DNA from: Tetrastigma voinierianum
Lineage: Eukaryota > Streptophyta > Magnoliopsida > Vitales > Vitaceae
Length of the DNA stretch: 64,000 nucleotides
Direction of reading: 5' to 3'
Assembly: GCA_016808115.1 (NCBI GenBank)
Contig: JAEQBH010000032.1
Coordinates: 310,001 to 374,000, forward strand
How positions within the stretch are numbered: the stretch's first letter is position 1; every line of letters begins with the position of its first letter. A program made the position numbers and the translations under genes. Positions 1 to 11,449 of this stretch are shown one piece after another. The notes below the pieces were generated by a model. The model made no database searches. It worked only from the letters and a program-made list of their open reading frames with translations, and was not told the origin of the DNA.

Positions 1-350
1 CATCTCCCTTGAAAGGGTAGCAGGGGGCTCAGACTCCTCTACGACAAACCCCTTGTTAGCATAATATTTCTTCCACTGGGAGTACGCTTCGTCTGACACG
101 AAATCTTCTACTTCTTCTTCTTCTCTCATCTTTCCCTTTCCCTTTTCTGCTCTTTCTTGAGAAGTTGCCGGAGCTTCGGGTGTTTCTGATGGCACCTCTC
201 CTGCTTGTTCTTCCTGACGAATCTCATCTAACCGTTCTTCTTGGCGAGTTTCTTCTTCCGGTTGTTCATGTTCCTCATAATCGTCCCAGGTTAGGGGATT
301 AGGTTGGGAATTTCGGCCATTGGAAACGGAGAGGCGACTTTTCGAAGGTT
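1..350 (-). pseudogene. Env-like / 'putative plant transposon protein' ORF fragment of the Athila element
   Basis: One frame stays open from about 350 to the left edge on the minus strand, with no obvious initiator. The visible part is very acidic and Glu/Gln-rich (WDDYEEHEQPEEETRQEER), then a short Lys-rich stretch, a run of five Glu, and a segment starting FVSDEAYSQWKKYYANKGF. That last segment resembles the start of the domain called 'putative plant transposon protein', common in the third ORF of Athila-type elements. The low-complexity acidic head adds little. The family call rests on the FVSDEA...W...GF pattern and on position downstream of pol, so it is an inference. The rest lies outside the window. 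Confidence 0.5.
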
Positions 351-491
351 TGGAAAGCTAGGGTTTCGAGGGTTGGTCGGAAGGAGAGGAGGAGTGAATA
401 GCTATGTGGGTTGGAGTGAATGAGAAAGTTTCCAACAGTTGCAATTCAATCAATGTTTGTGGGCTAATTAATGCTTCATTAAAACACGTCG

Positions 492-1855
492 TGTGAGACC
501 CCGGAAAATCCAGATTTCCTAAGGAAGGATAAAATGATAATTTCGGTCAAAATCCGGAATTTTTCTAGATCTCGGATGTGGCAGACGACTGCAGTTGGGA
601 TAGTCTCGCGAAATCTAGCTTCTACGTCAATTTCTGTCAGGCCAGGAACGGAGTCGAGAATTTCACGTTTTTACCCGAGACAGAGAGATGTAGGACCTTG
701 GCCGCGTTTGTGAGGTGCCACGTGTCAAGCCATGGGAGAGTCAAACTTGAGCTCAAGTGGGGCTCACTTAGGACACATGGCATCATGCCATTTGATAGAA
801 ATCTGAGGTAGATGGATAAGGATAAGGAACAGCAATCTATGGTCGATGAGAAATGGACATGTGGTATAGAGGAAGGGACTTGTCTATTGACCCCGACCTT
901 GACCGTCGGTTTGGGAGGGGGGGAAAGAGAGGAGAGACCAATGAGAAAGTGAGGAAGAGAGGGTTTTTAGAGAGAGAGAGGCTCCACCTTCTCTCTAAAA
1001 TTCAAGCGTTGATCGGACCAGTCGGCTTAGGCGAGGCAAAGGCCCAAGGTGCTCCCACGTCGGGGCATTCTGCGTGGGTTAGGTTTTGGGTTTGACGAAC
1101 TCGGGGAAGGTAGAGGGTTTTTCTCCTACTTGCTTTACTTTTGACAGGGTTATGTAATGGATGGGGATTTGTTGAGGCTGGATAGTAGTGGTTTGAGTTC
1201 AAAGCTTTGGACGAGTTAGGAAATCCACAGAGTGTTTTGGACGGTCCACGATTTGTTTGGGTGTTTGCTTGATTTGCGTGGGTGTTATGTTTATTTTGCC
1301 ATGAAAATAACATGTTGTGAAATTATTATGGGCTGTTCCAAGGCGAACCGTCGGATTGCCTTAGCCCGTATGAGCTAAGTTTATGTTATTATTACCTCAG
1401 CCCGAATAACATGATGTATGGATTTAATTTTATTTAATATATGCATGAGTGATATATTAGCATGTGTTCGAATGTTGTGTGCCATTGCATTGCACTTAGG
1501 TGGGGAGTAACCCGAGTAGGAAATTCCTCTTGCGGGCTTTGCTCACCCGTCGTGGGACTATTTTTGGAGTGCAGAAGGCGCGCTTGGGGATGGAGCAGCT
1601 TCCCGGGGCCTTAGGCGAAAGAAAGCGGCCAGATGGCCTTATCTTGTATTTTTTTACGTTCTTTGTAAGGTGCAGGCAGGACCCGGTTGTATAAATTGTA
1701 ATTAAATACAATTGTAATAAATCATTTTTGTATAAAATGTACATTTTTATGAGTAGGATGTGTAGGCCTAAGTGGCCATGCCTCATGACATGAGACATGT
1801 AGATTTCCGCGGGTTGACGGGTAGTCAACGGACACCCCGGGTTTGGGGCGTCACA
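492..1855 (+). mobile_element. Solo LTR, Tekay-type Ty3/gypsy
   Basis: It begins TGTGAGACCCC and ends GGGGCGTCACA, giving a terminal inverted repeat TGTGA...TCACA. Flanking 5-mers are CGTCG (487-491) and CGTCT (1856-1860), a target-site duplication with one mismatch. There are no coding domains between the ends. Internal landmarks match the LTR at 28605-30540: a 'gcacttaggtgg.gagta' block (about 1494), a 'gacgaactcggg' block (about 1095) and a 'gttgacgggtagtcaac' block near the 3' end. Formation by LTR-LTR recombination is the usual explanation. Insertion is into the Athila element, so it is the younger of the two. Confidence 0.85.
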
Positions 1856-1860
1856 CGTCT

Positions 1861-2589
1861 CGACTTCAATTTTCGCATCTTTTTATTTGAGGTCATTGAA
1901 TTTAGGGCTTTTTAAAGTGGCCGGTTGGCTGTCGCTTTTTATGCCCTTGACATACTTGGATGTCAGCGATGACCTGAGTTTCTAGAATTGTTTGATGTTG
2001 CGACATCCTTTTCCATTTAAACTTTATTCCTGCATCGCGACTTCACAGTGGTGTCGCGACATGTACCTTCTTCCTTCAATACTCACAAGTTACCTTTTCA
2101 AAGCAGGTCACGACATCAATGTTTTGTCGCGACATCACTGCTGTCGCGACATAACCTTTACATCGTGACTGGAACCCTTTCTTCAAATGACCTGAACCCC
2201 TTTTTTTTTATTGCTCCTAACCCTTTTGGGCAGTACTTATCTCCAAGCAGATTTAACAAACAATTCAAGTATATCTCTGAGAATCGGGTTAGGGTTAAGG
2301 TTACTCCCCCTTTTCCTCGTGTTGTGACTTCTCACGCAGGATTCTTTGGAAATGTTCTGTGATTGCCTTTACCATTCATGTCAGCACTTAGACCTTCACG
2401 GGAAGCTTCTTGCAATATCCAAGAAAAATCTAATTAAACTACAATCGATTTCTAAAAATTAATTCTATCATTATAAAAACAAATCTGACCTAATTTAAGT
2501 AACTAAAAGAAAAATAATTCAAAACTTAAAACCAGAAATTAAATCCTTATGGGTTGCCTCCCATTAGCTGCTAAGTTTTGAGTCCTTAG
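1861..2589. other. Athila spacer between pol and env-like ORF
   Basis: No coding capacity is seen. The part at 1980-2170 holds three perfect TGTCGCGACA palindromes (2052-2061, 2125-2134, 2142-2151) plus near copies. The part at 2550-2580 holds a 'gggttgcctcccatta' block that is typical of sequence just after Athila pol. The short plus-strand frame at 2048-2362 shows no protein similarity I recognise. Confidence 0.5.
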
Positions 2590-3700
2590 CTAGACTTGTT
2601 GTTGTGGTACTTCTTCTTTTTCCTCAAGAAACAGTTGGAGTTCTTCATTTTCCTCTTCCCTGTTTAGATAATGTTTTAACCTTTGTCCATTGACCTTGAA
2701 TTCTTCGCGATGCCAGCGGAGTCCTCGGTGTCCTTGCTCCAAATGTAGTACTTGACACCCTTTGTGTATGGCCCACTCCAATTGGATTTTAATTTCCCTG
2801 GAAACAATTTCAGTCTAGAATTAAACAGCAGAACCTGTTCCCCTTCTCTGAACTCTTTTCTCAAAATCCTCTGATCATGCCATTTCTTTGTCTTGTCTTT
2901 GTATATTCTAGCATTATCATAGGCTTCATTTCTCAATTCTTCCAATTCAGACAGTTGGAGTAATCTTTCTTCCTTGCAGCCTTAAAATCAAAGTTTAACT
3001 TCTTTATGGCCCACATTGCCCTTGTATTCTAATTCGAGGTAGGGACATGGTTTTGCCAAAAACAACTGTATGGGGTTCGATGGGGTTTATGCGATTCTGT
3101 AAGCGAAAGTGCATCATCGAGTTTGGAAGACCAATCCTTCTGCGAGCTACGATCTTGCCTCAAGTATTCTTTTGATCTCCACGTTGGAAATTTACGCTTG
3201 TCCATTGGTGCAGGGGATGATAAGCTAAACTCATTACATGCTTGATCCCATACTGCTCATGAGTTTTGCAAAGATTTTGTTACAAAGTGGGTTCCCTATC
3301 ACTAATGATAGTTAAGGTGTTCAAATGCTCAAAATATTCTTTTTGCGAGAAACTCACAAGCGCCATTAGCATCATTCCTTGGACAAGCCCACTTTGCTTC
3401 CACCCATTTGGAAACGTAATCTCTTGCTAGCATTATCTTTTCAGTTTCCAAATGATGAAAAAGGGTCCCATAAAATCTATTCCCCATACATCAAAAATTT
3501 GTATCACCATAATACCTTTTAGGGGCATTTCATTCCTACTGCTGATATTTCCAATCCTTTGGCATCTATCACACAATTTAACCCACTCAGCACAATCTCT
3601 GAAGATTGTGGGCCAATAAAATCCTACGATTGGAGTATCTTGTGAAATTTGTTCTTTCTCCGAGAAAATGTCCCCCATATGAGTGCTTGCATGGCATTCA
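2590..3700 (-). pseudogene. Athila integrase (broken)
   Basis: From right to left it carries the zinc-binding end with CDRCQRIGNISSRNEMPL, then FDVWGIDFMGPF (first catalytic Asp) at about 3470-3510. A YVSKWVEAKWACPRNDA segment follows at about 3370-3420, and finally the C-terminal part with EFREGEQVLLFNSRLKLFPG at about 2790-2860. All are hallmarks of Ty3/gypsy Athila integrase. Stops and frame changes separate the blocks, and the region that should hold the second Asp and the Glu (3000-3350) is badly scrambled. Confidence 0.85.
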
Positions 3701-4143
3701 TTTAAAATGTTGCCTTGTTCGCTACGACACGCATCTTCTTATTATCATGTCAGCACCTCTTTTGAATAATAGTGGGTCATCCCAAATATAATACCTGCTG
3801 TCTGTTCTGAGTTTCCTCTTCTGTTGGTAGCTGAATTACGCAGAGGCATTACTCCACAAGCGGATAATTCACAATATCGGCATACCATGGAAGTTGGAGA
3901 GAGCAGCAAACAATTGCTCATCACAGGAAGTTCTCTCATTAACATCACATTTTCTTCTTCATCCTTTGCTTCTTTTCTACTCTTGGCCAGTGATCAGGCA
4001 TCACATTGTCACATCCCTTTATCATGATTTTCCAAATCAAACTCTACGCAACAACGGCACCACCTTATCAATCTTGACACTTCCTTTTCGACATCAAGTA
4101 TTTGATTCTTCTTGCATGATCGTGTGAATTACCACTTGGGATC

Positions 4144-4455
4144 CTAAAATGTATTACTAAATTTTCCACGAAGCAAATACTGGCTAGCATCTCTCCTTTT
4201 TCGGTTGTTGAGTAGTTCTCTTGTGCTTAAATTTGAAGGTCTTACAGCATAGTATATGGCCCTGAATACTTTCTCTTTTCTTTGCCCCAACACAGCTCCC
4301 ATAGCAAAATCACTGGCATCACACATTATTTCAAATCCCTGATCCCATTCTGGTGCAGCCATTATAGGTGCTTGTACCAATTTGATCTTGATTTCGTTAA
4401 AAGCATCCTTGCAGGAGTCATCAAAATTGAACCTTGTATCTTTTCCCGATGTCAC
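4144..4455 (-). pseudogene. Athila RNase H fragment
   Basis: The frame contains FNFDDSCKDAFNEIKIKLV, APIMAAPEWDQGFEIMCDAS (catalytic-type Asp in CDAS) and GAVLGQRKEKVFRAIYYA, the start of the Ty3/gypsy RNase H domain. It follows the RT block directly, as expected. The downstream catalytic residues are not seen in frame. Confidence 0.85.
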
Positions 4456-5330
4456 ATAGTAGATGCGGCTATTTTGAAAAGTCTGATGAATCTCTGTATT
4501 AAAATCCGGCAGCTGCCCCGAAGCTTCTTACTCCTTTTCTTGTAGTAGGTGGTGCGAGAGTTTTGATAATGGATACCTTGGACCCAGTCGACCTGATCGA
4601 TGCTTGATTTTATGCTCGAGAACAATACCATACTGTAACCATAAAATGGCATTTTAATTCGATTGCTAATTGTTTGTCTTGGCATCTTTGAAGTCACGTT
4701 TCCAGTTGTTTAAGCATTGATCAAGCTGGATCCATACTGATAAAGTCGTCCATGAAAATTTCCATGCTAACCGAAGCCCGAATCTGAGAATATAGACATC
4801 CTTACATCTACGGAATGTAGCTAGAGCATTACATAGCCCAAATGGCATCCTTAGAGGCAAGAAAGGTACCATAAGAGCTGTGAATGTAGTCTTCTCTTGA
4901 TCCCTCAGTTACCTGCAATCCTGATTGTATCACAGTACCCGTCAGAAAAACAAAGTGAGGTGTCACGCTAACACATCGACATCGATCAATGAAGGGCAAA
5001 GAAATGATCTTTAAAGTGGTACGTATTGACTTCCTTGTAATCAATGCATACCCTCCATCCTGTCACTGTTCTTGTTGGAATCAATTCATTTTTTTCATTT
5101 CGATCCTGATAAGCCCCCTTTCTTTGGAACCACATGGCGCAGAGCACCCGAGGGTATACGAAATAGCATAGACTAAAACCGATATTGTGATTTAATTACC
5201 TCCTTTCGACTACTTCCTTCATCAGTTAATTCTCCTTTAATTGTTTCCACAGATGGTTTGAAGTCTCTTCTAGCAAAATCACTTATGCATGCAAATTGAT
5301 GGACTGATACCCTTGACTCTTAAATTACGG
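4456..5330 (-). pseudogene. Athila reverse transcriptase (several frameshifts)
   Basis: Pieces of the RT lie in different frames: LPFID at about 4990, then PFLPLRMPFGLCNALATFRRC at about 4810-4870, the block before the active site. The downstream YMDD-type motif is not readable in frame; the sequence gives KFSWTTLSV at that place. A plant RT of this clade runs some 250 residues without interruption. Here the longest open piece is about 70 codons. Non-functional. Confidence 0.8.
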
Positions 5331-5749
5331 CCAAGCTAAGCGATTCCTTATGCTTCTTAATATTTTCCAGCAATCTTTGTTCCTCATCATCGAGTACGCA
5401 TTTGAAATGATGCGTTCTTTCTTTGGTAATTCCTTTGATAAGCATACTTCGTGGCATGGAAACTTCTTCAAAACTAGTCCTTCTGTACTGGTTTCTTGAT
5501 GAATTTCCTCTTTTTCAATATTTTCCATTATCGTTTGTTTTGCTTAATTTCGGCCTGATTTCTATAGAATTAAAGCTGGCGTATGGAAATTGAATAGACA
5601 TCTTCGTTATCTTGGAAATTCATCTCTTTTTCATTGATATAAACTGGAGTGTTACAATCATTGTTAACATCAGGATTGGAGGTATAGACAAAATCGGCTG
5701 ATACTTGACTTTCCTTGTCTGTACATATTTTTATTACTTTTATCAAGTT

Positions 5750-6100
5750 AAAAACAAGAAAGCTGCTTCTTCTCTGACCTGATGTAAGAACTCCTTTTGC
5801 ATGTCAATCAGGGCAGCTCCAGTAGCTAGGAATGGTCTTCCCAATAGCAGGGGTGCGAATCTTCTTCCATGTCCAGGATGATGAAGTCTACTTGGAAAAC
5901 AAACTTCCCAACTGTTGACCCATTACACATCTTGATGACTCCTTCGGGTTTACCATCGATGCATGCGCCCATTTGAAGAGTAAGCATTAGTGGGGTAAGC
6001 TCCCCAGGCCCAGTTTCTTGGCAACGAGAAAGAGGCATCAAATTGATACTAGCTCTGAGTCACGAAGAGCTTCACGGAATTCGGTCCTCAGCGATACAAA
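5750..6100 (-). pseudogene. Athila aspartic protease fragment
   Basis: The minus frame shows NLMPLS-like sequence, then TPLMLTLQMGACIDGKPEGVI, then VGKFVFQVDFIILDMEED, which matches the Athila protease C-terminal half in order and spacing. The catalytic DxG triad is upstream and cannot be read in a clean frame. It precedes RT, as expected. Confidence 0.8.
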
Positions 6101-6599
6101 GGAATTGAAACTCCACAGGTTCATCTTCTTGGTAGTTCCTTTCGATTCTTGCACTTTGCAAGTGGCAGTAGAGATTCACTATTCCTTCCTCTACTATTTT
6201 CTTTTCTTGCTCGGTATGTCCTTGAAATTTTTCATAGAAGTGGCATTTGAGTTTACCACTTCGATGGCGTACTTATCTCCGGCTTGGAAGGTTTTCAAGA
6301 ACCTTGCAAAGCTGCTCCTCCATCCTTGACACAGCAGTCTTTGTGGAAATGGAATTTATGAGACTTGATTCTTGGATGTTCTTCCTTTCTCTTTCTTTTT
6401 CATTCTCCGGTTCCCTCTTCCCTTTACGGTCTTGCTACTTCTTTGTTCTTTGTCATCTTTTTCTTTCATACTCTTAACTCCTTTACTCTAGCTACTTGCG
6501 ACGCCATGATCTTTTGGGTTCTTCCTTTGTCACTTGGGAAGGGCATCTTTCCTCTTTGGCTGCGAGGTTAGGGCCAGTGCCTATTTGTGTCTCCGAGTT

Positions 6600-7940
6600 C
6601 TTAGAGATGCATTGGTGGTGATACGAAAAATTTGAGAATTAGTAGCAGTTGCTTCGACTCTGAAACTTTTTGTTCGTGGAGGTTAAACAACTTATTATCC
6701 CCCATGAGCTGCGGCATACGTTCTTGAAAGGTGGACCTCCTGACCACGATATTCATTTACATTGTTCATTTCCTTGCTATTCTTCTTGGAACCTTGGTGA
6801 GCATTGATAACTCTGTGGAGGTTACATCCCTGCCTTGGGCCTTGTGAAGCCCCTCCAGCGCCAAAAATTCTCATGGACCGCCGTCTTCGGGTGATAATGC
6901 GCGGGTTAGTATTGGAGTTTGAAATGGTAAGCTCTTGACTCACAGATAATTAACCTCTTGACATCATAAAGTTCTTCGAGTTACCCTCTCGGCCACTTCC
7001 TTTAATACTCTCTTTCAATTGCTCCTATTTCATGAAGCGATGTGTGTCTTTCTTTCTTGCTTGTCGATACATTGCATAATGGCATCAACTTGGCCTCCAT
7101 GGCTGTCATCTTGCTCAGCTCCATGAATCCCCCTTTCCTCTGTTGTTTTCTCTTGAAAGCTTGGAAGGAGTTTTCATATTACATCTAGCCAGGTCTTCAA
7201 TCAGCTCTTTTGCCTCTTCAGCACTTTTTCGTTTAGATGCTCCCACGACGTAGGCGTCGATGATCGCTGCAGTATCATTCCAAGGCATGATGCTCTGATG
7301 TCCACTCCCACAGGTCTTGGATCTATCCCATACATTGGACATCTTCTCGACCTTGGATTTTGAATCTTTCCCGAGCTACATATAGGCTTTCATCTTCCTA
7401 TTTGGAACACAATGATTTCCCTCCTTAACACGTGGTGAGTGGGGAAAGAATCTCCCGCAAGTAGGCCTCTCTTAATTCTTCCAGTATCAACGAACCATGG
7501 TAAAGATTCATACCATGTAATTACGCTGTATCTTAGAGAATGGGAATAGGGTGCGTTTATGACTTGGTCTCACCCATTCAACTTCTTTGTATTAGACATC
7601 ACGAGGAATCTTCAGTGCTCGTTTGGATCTTGGTCGGATGACCCGGTAGCGATCTTGTTGGACCATGTGATCTTGCAGTTCAAAATTAATGTAGCATCAG
7701 CGCAATTGTCGATTAACGGTATTCATCTTGTATAATTGGTCTCAGAGAAGTCCTCCATTGTATCGTGATTGGAGGTCTTCTAGCTTCTACAATATGTACC
7801 TCGTCCCGATCTGCCTTTAAATACGCCATGGTTGAGTTTTACGCCTTCTTTGTCTTTCTCAAGCTTACAGTGTCCTTTCTATTTCCGTGTCGGTGGAGAT
7901 CGAGATCGATTGTTTCCTATGCATTAAAATTTTGTCCCTG
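6600..7940 (-). pseudogene. Athila gag region
   Basis: The readable part at 7115-7342 has MPWNDTAAIIDAYVVGAS followed by KSAEEAKELIEDLA. It corresponds to the Athila gag block 'TIIDAAxGG...KSAEEAYELIEEMA'. The stretch at 6695-6943 is Asn/Gln/Gly-rich with several Tyr and His, consistent with the C-terminal gag tail. The N-terminal half (7350-7940) is broken. The position between the PBS and protease supports the call. Confidence 0.75.
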
Positions 7941-8122
7941 AAATCAAAACACACTTACATTAATAGGATTAGTTTGGTCAACAAATATTTTCAATAAGGT
8001 TTGTTAAAGTTTAGTGACTAAAAATAACCACTGCTGGAAAAACTATTTTTGTTCTTTTTCTTTAAAATGTTCAAATTAGTATTTCCTTCTTTCATCTGAA
8101 TATTGATTTACTGAATTCTTTC

Positions 8123-8142
8123 AATCCCCGGCAACGGCGCCA
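8123..8142 (-). other. Primer-binding site complementary to tRNA-Asp
   Basis: On the plus strand the bases read AATCCCCGGCAACGGCGCCA, which equals the 3' end of plant tRNA-Asp apart from one base. On the minus strand it is TGGCGCCGTTGCCGGGGATT, the usual Athila PBS. It lies 7 bases from the putative LTR edge at 8150. A partial echo of the flanking bases (GCCATAAAACTTG) recurs at about 8229, suggesting a short duplication across the LTR/PBS border. Confidence 0.9.
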
Positions 8143-9604
8143 TAAAACTTGTTGACTAGACCAAAACACATATACAAATTTACGACGTTATTACCAAAGG
8201 ACTATTATGCAATCGAGCAGCGATTGCCATAAAACTTGATCGGACCAAACACCTCCTAGAATAAATCATTTTCAATATTGGTTTTGGCCTAATATCGCAA
8301 GTGCAGACGACAAGTAATAAATTGGATTTAAGTCCGAGATATCGATCCGAAGAATCTCAAGAATTACCGGGTCAACTACGACTACTCAAACTCCATACTA
8401 TTTGGTATAAAATGATATTGGAATCCGGCTTAAGAAGCTAGAGTATACTAACTGCAGGTAGTAAATGAGCAATCAAATAAAATGAATATAGAAAGAATAA
8501 AGAATGGTTAAGAAACAAATGGAAATTGAATGGTATCTTTGAGGACACATAGTATTAAATGCTATTGTGAAATTATCAATTCACGTAGTTAAGGCGGTAA
8601 ACTTCTTGAATATTCCAGTTTTAAAATCTGTCGAGAAGTTTGCTTGATAAAACTGGATCTCTCCACCTCCATTTGCATTATTTAATTTTTCTTTGATTCT
8701 TTCGAAGACGGGGAATGGGAATAACTACTTTTAAGGGACTTCCTTAATCTGTTATTTTTCTTTTACAATACTTCATACCCCATTTTATGAATTTATGAAG
8801 CTAATAGCTCCCAAGTTATCGGTTAAGCAAGGATATACAACTTCGGGACTCTTCCTCAAGAATTAGAATAGATCATCATCTCCTTGATTAGAACTTCGGC
8901 TAACACGGGATCGGCCTCCTTGTCGAATTGAGGTGAACTCTCGCTTGTTTAAATTGATAATAATTTTCAACTCTTGCTTGATTTCAAGTGAAGAGATTTG
9001 TCAGTAAACTTGCAAAGCTCATTAGATCTCAAATAACGAGTTAATATACCTTGACAATTGTTCATAACTCTTAAGTTTTCTTCTACGTATCACTCGAGGC
9101 TTCATGAAATCGAGCAATGAGACAAATCTTATAACGAATTTATAAGAAACTGATATTCAGATCGAAAACATCAAACCCAACACCAGAAGTAAATTCATAA
9201 ACTGAAATTCAAGATTCTGCACAGACGACTACGGGAAGAATAATTTCGACATAGCATTCACTTAATGGAAATTTGGATTCCTTAATGCGAATTACACCCG
9301 ACAACATTCCTCGATCATAAGAATAGCTATGATAGGGCTTGGGAAATTCAATTCGAAGTATGCGAACTTCAAAGATTCAGGTAGTAATTTGAAAGAACGG
9401 AATACGCATTCGGCTTACGCTCCGAAACATAACATCGATTCAGAAAATAAAATGAAAACCAAAACGATAAATCTAATCTAATCTCTAACTATTAACATTG
9501 AAGAAAAGAAAAGAAAAGAAAAGAAAACTAAAAATAAAGAAAAATGGGCCAGCCCATTGCACGGACCTCGTGCAGTAGCCATGGCTTCTTTTATAATTTG
9601 GGTA

Positions 9605-9625
9605 GCCATTATTTATAGGGTTTCG
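9605..9625 (-). promoter_or_regulatory. TATA-like box of the Athila LTR promoter
   Basis: The minus strand reads CCCTATAAATAATGG. It sits inside the LTR, upstream of the U5-like part and the PBS, where an LTR promoter is expected. Sequence match only; activity is unknown. Confidence 0.45.
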
Positions 9626-9676
9626 GTTGGGCCCTAATCCCAATGCGGTTTTGTGGATTTCAAATTGGGTTGGCCC

Positions 9677-10760
9677 GTGTTAATGTTAGTCGCGACTGGC
9701 TCCTTGTGGCGACATCGTCCACCTCGCGACATCGATCTCACGTCGCGACGTCGACACAATCTTACGCCTTCAATTGAAAATTGTTTCACGACATGCGACA
9801 TCAATCTCACGTCGCGACATCACTTCTTGCCCTTGCAGGTTTCAACTGATGATTTCTGATGTCGTGACCTCGATCTCACGTCGCGACCTCAGCTTATGTC
9901 TTCTGCAGCATTCAACTTGTCTTCGGGTGTCGCGACATCAACCTCTTGTCGCGACATCGGCAGGATCTACTCGGGTTTCAGCCCAGTTTCTCAGATGTCG
10001 CAGGCATCAATCGTAGTCGACCAAACGGTTTCGCCTTCTTGTAAATTTCAAGCGGGTTTTCTTATTTATAACAACAACCTATTGTCGTGACATCAATGAT
10101 CCTTTGCATGCTTCAATCGTGCGCCGCGTCTTTCAGCGGTTGCTCTTGTTGTCGCGACATCGGTCACCAGAACACAAGCTTCCATTGATTGCTCTTGATG
10201 TCACGACATGATCTCTGTCATGGTATCAAACGCTGGCCTTAGAGTTTCGCGATGGTTCACGATGTAGCGACGCTCGTCTCTGCAATCCGCAGGCGGTTCA
10301 TTTCTTCTGACTTTCAATGAGCAAGTCTCATGTCGACCTCGATCTCACGTGGCGAGCTTAGCTATGTTTTGGAAGGCTGCGGTGCTTTCGATTGTCGCGA
10401 CTTGGAGTCTCTTGTCGTGACATCGGCTTAAGGAACCTGACTTCATTGATTGCTCTTGGTGTCGCGACTTCAAATCTTGTCGCGACATCAATTCATGCCC
10501 TTACGAGGTTTCATTGTAGTCATGCGATGTCGCGACTTTAGTCCTATTGCGAAGCCGACAACTTGAGTTACCTCGGCTTCATCTCACGAAGCTGTCATAG
10601 CTTGAGGCGTTTCTCTTGTCTGACCTCTATCACGTAGCCAGCGACATCAACTTTGTGGGCATTTACTATCATTATTCGCGACATCACTTGTCTTTACTGC
10701 TCGATCGCCATTCCATATGCCATGCGATCACTTGTCGCGACTGCATCAAATTTCTTCTGT
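9677..10760. repeat. Dispersed array of TGTCGCGACA palindromes
   Basis: Perfect 10-mers occur at 9928-9937, 9947-9956, 10150-10159 and 10478-10487. More than ten variants with one or two changes (for example GTCGCGACC, GTCGTGACA, GTCGCGACTT) lie between them. Many continue as TGTCGCGACATC. Three further perfect copies lie at 2052-2151 in the same element. A given 10-mer is expected about 0.06 times in 64 kb of random sequence. Confidence 0.85.
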
Positions 10761-10930
10761 TCACCACTGGTGTGCGACCTGTGGCAGATTATTAACCCCC
10801 GAAAGTTGCGACGATGGTTCGCGGGTTACTTTCATTTCTGCCCGGCTATTTTACGCATTTTGCTACTTGATTCTTGCATTTTTTCCACTTTGCATTTCTT
10901 AACTGCTTTTATCTTCACTTACTTGATTAA

Positions 10931-11449
10931 CAAATTTGGTGAGTTTCTTCATATTTACGCATCTTAATTATTCCTTTTTACCTTCAAAATCATGAAACAT
11001 GGACTAAAATAGATGACTTTTAAAGCTCAAGTGAGTAATGTAGTCGAGACTCATTTTTTCATTCTTAGAGTGACCATTGATGCTCGGTGAATGCCATTTT
11101 CAAAGGATAATTATTTTGGGTTTAGGTTTATAGCTAAATGGAGATGCAGTTCGGGAGATGACTATAGGTCATCCTCCCCGCCAGCGAAATGAACAGCCCA
11201 AACCACTCGGTTGCTGAGTAGAATCCTAAGCCTAGTATCCTGATACTTCAAGGAGATCTCTTTTATTCTTTTTCTTATTTTTCTTGTTTTAATTTCAATA
11301 TACTCCACCATCGAAAATCCTATTTTTTACCAAATCCACAGAAATCCAAGTGAAATTGACCATTTTGAACCTCAGCATGTAAATCATTTATACGAAGAAA
11401 ACCCACATCCACCTGTTCGACCTAGAGCAGCTATCATAGTAGCTTTGCT
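10931..11449. other. No gene seen
   Basis: Non-coding stretch between the Athila LTR and the MULE. It is partly T-rich (11250-11300). I see no inverted terminal repeat marking the MULE edge. Confidence 0.5.

Larger units (their letters stand above)
1..10930 (-). mobile_element. Athila-like Ty3/gypsy retrotransposon, degenerate, 3' end outside window
   Basis: Read on the minus strand the order is 5' LTR (right), tRNA-Asp PBS, gag, protease, RT, RNase H, integrase, spacer and env-like ORF at the left edge. This is the Athila order. The frames are broken by many stops and shifts, so the element is dead. The 3' LTR lies beyond position 1. The right boundary near 10930 is a guess from a TG/CA end and could be off by several hundred bases. 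A solo LTR of another family (492-1855) splits the spacer from the env-like ORF. Confidence 0.75.
8150..10930 (-). repeat. Athila 5' LTR (right boundary uncertain)
   Basis: It starts TGTTGACTAG next to the PBS. On the minus strand it holds a TATA-like box (about 9610-9619), an AAAAG pentamer run (about 9500-9527) just downstream of it, and a long upstream section (9677-10760) filled with TGTCGCGACA-like palindromes. The far end is proposed where the plus strand reads GATTAACA (about 10923-10930), which would give TGTT...AACA ends. No second LTR is in the window to confirm this, so the length of about 2.8 kb is tentative. Confidence 0.5.

Noticed and set aside
8120..8142. Perfect match to the 3' end of tRNA-Asp, as if a tRNA gene
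   Set aside because: Only about 20 bases match and there is no acceptor-stem partner or arms upstream. It is the primer-binding site of the Athila element.
9677..10760. Regularly recurring short repeats as a possible CRISPR-like array
   Set aside because: The units are 10-base palindromes at irregular spacing with variable flanks, in plant nuclear DNA inside an LTR. No CRISPR features.
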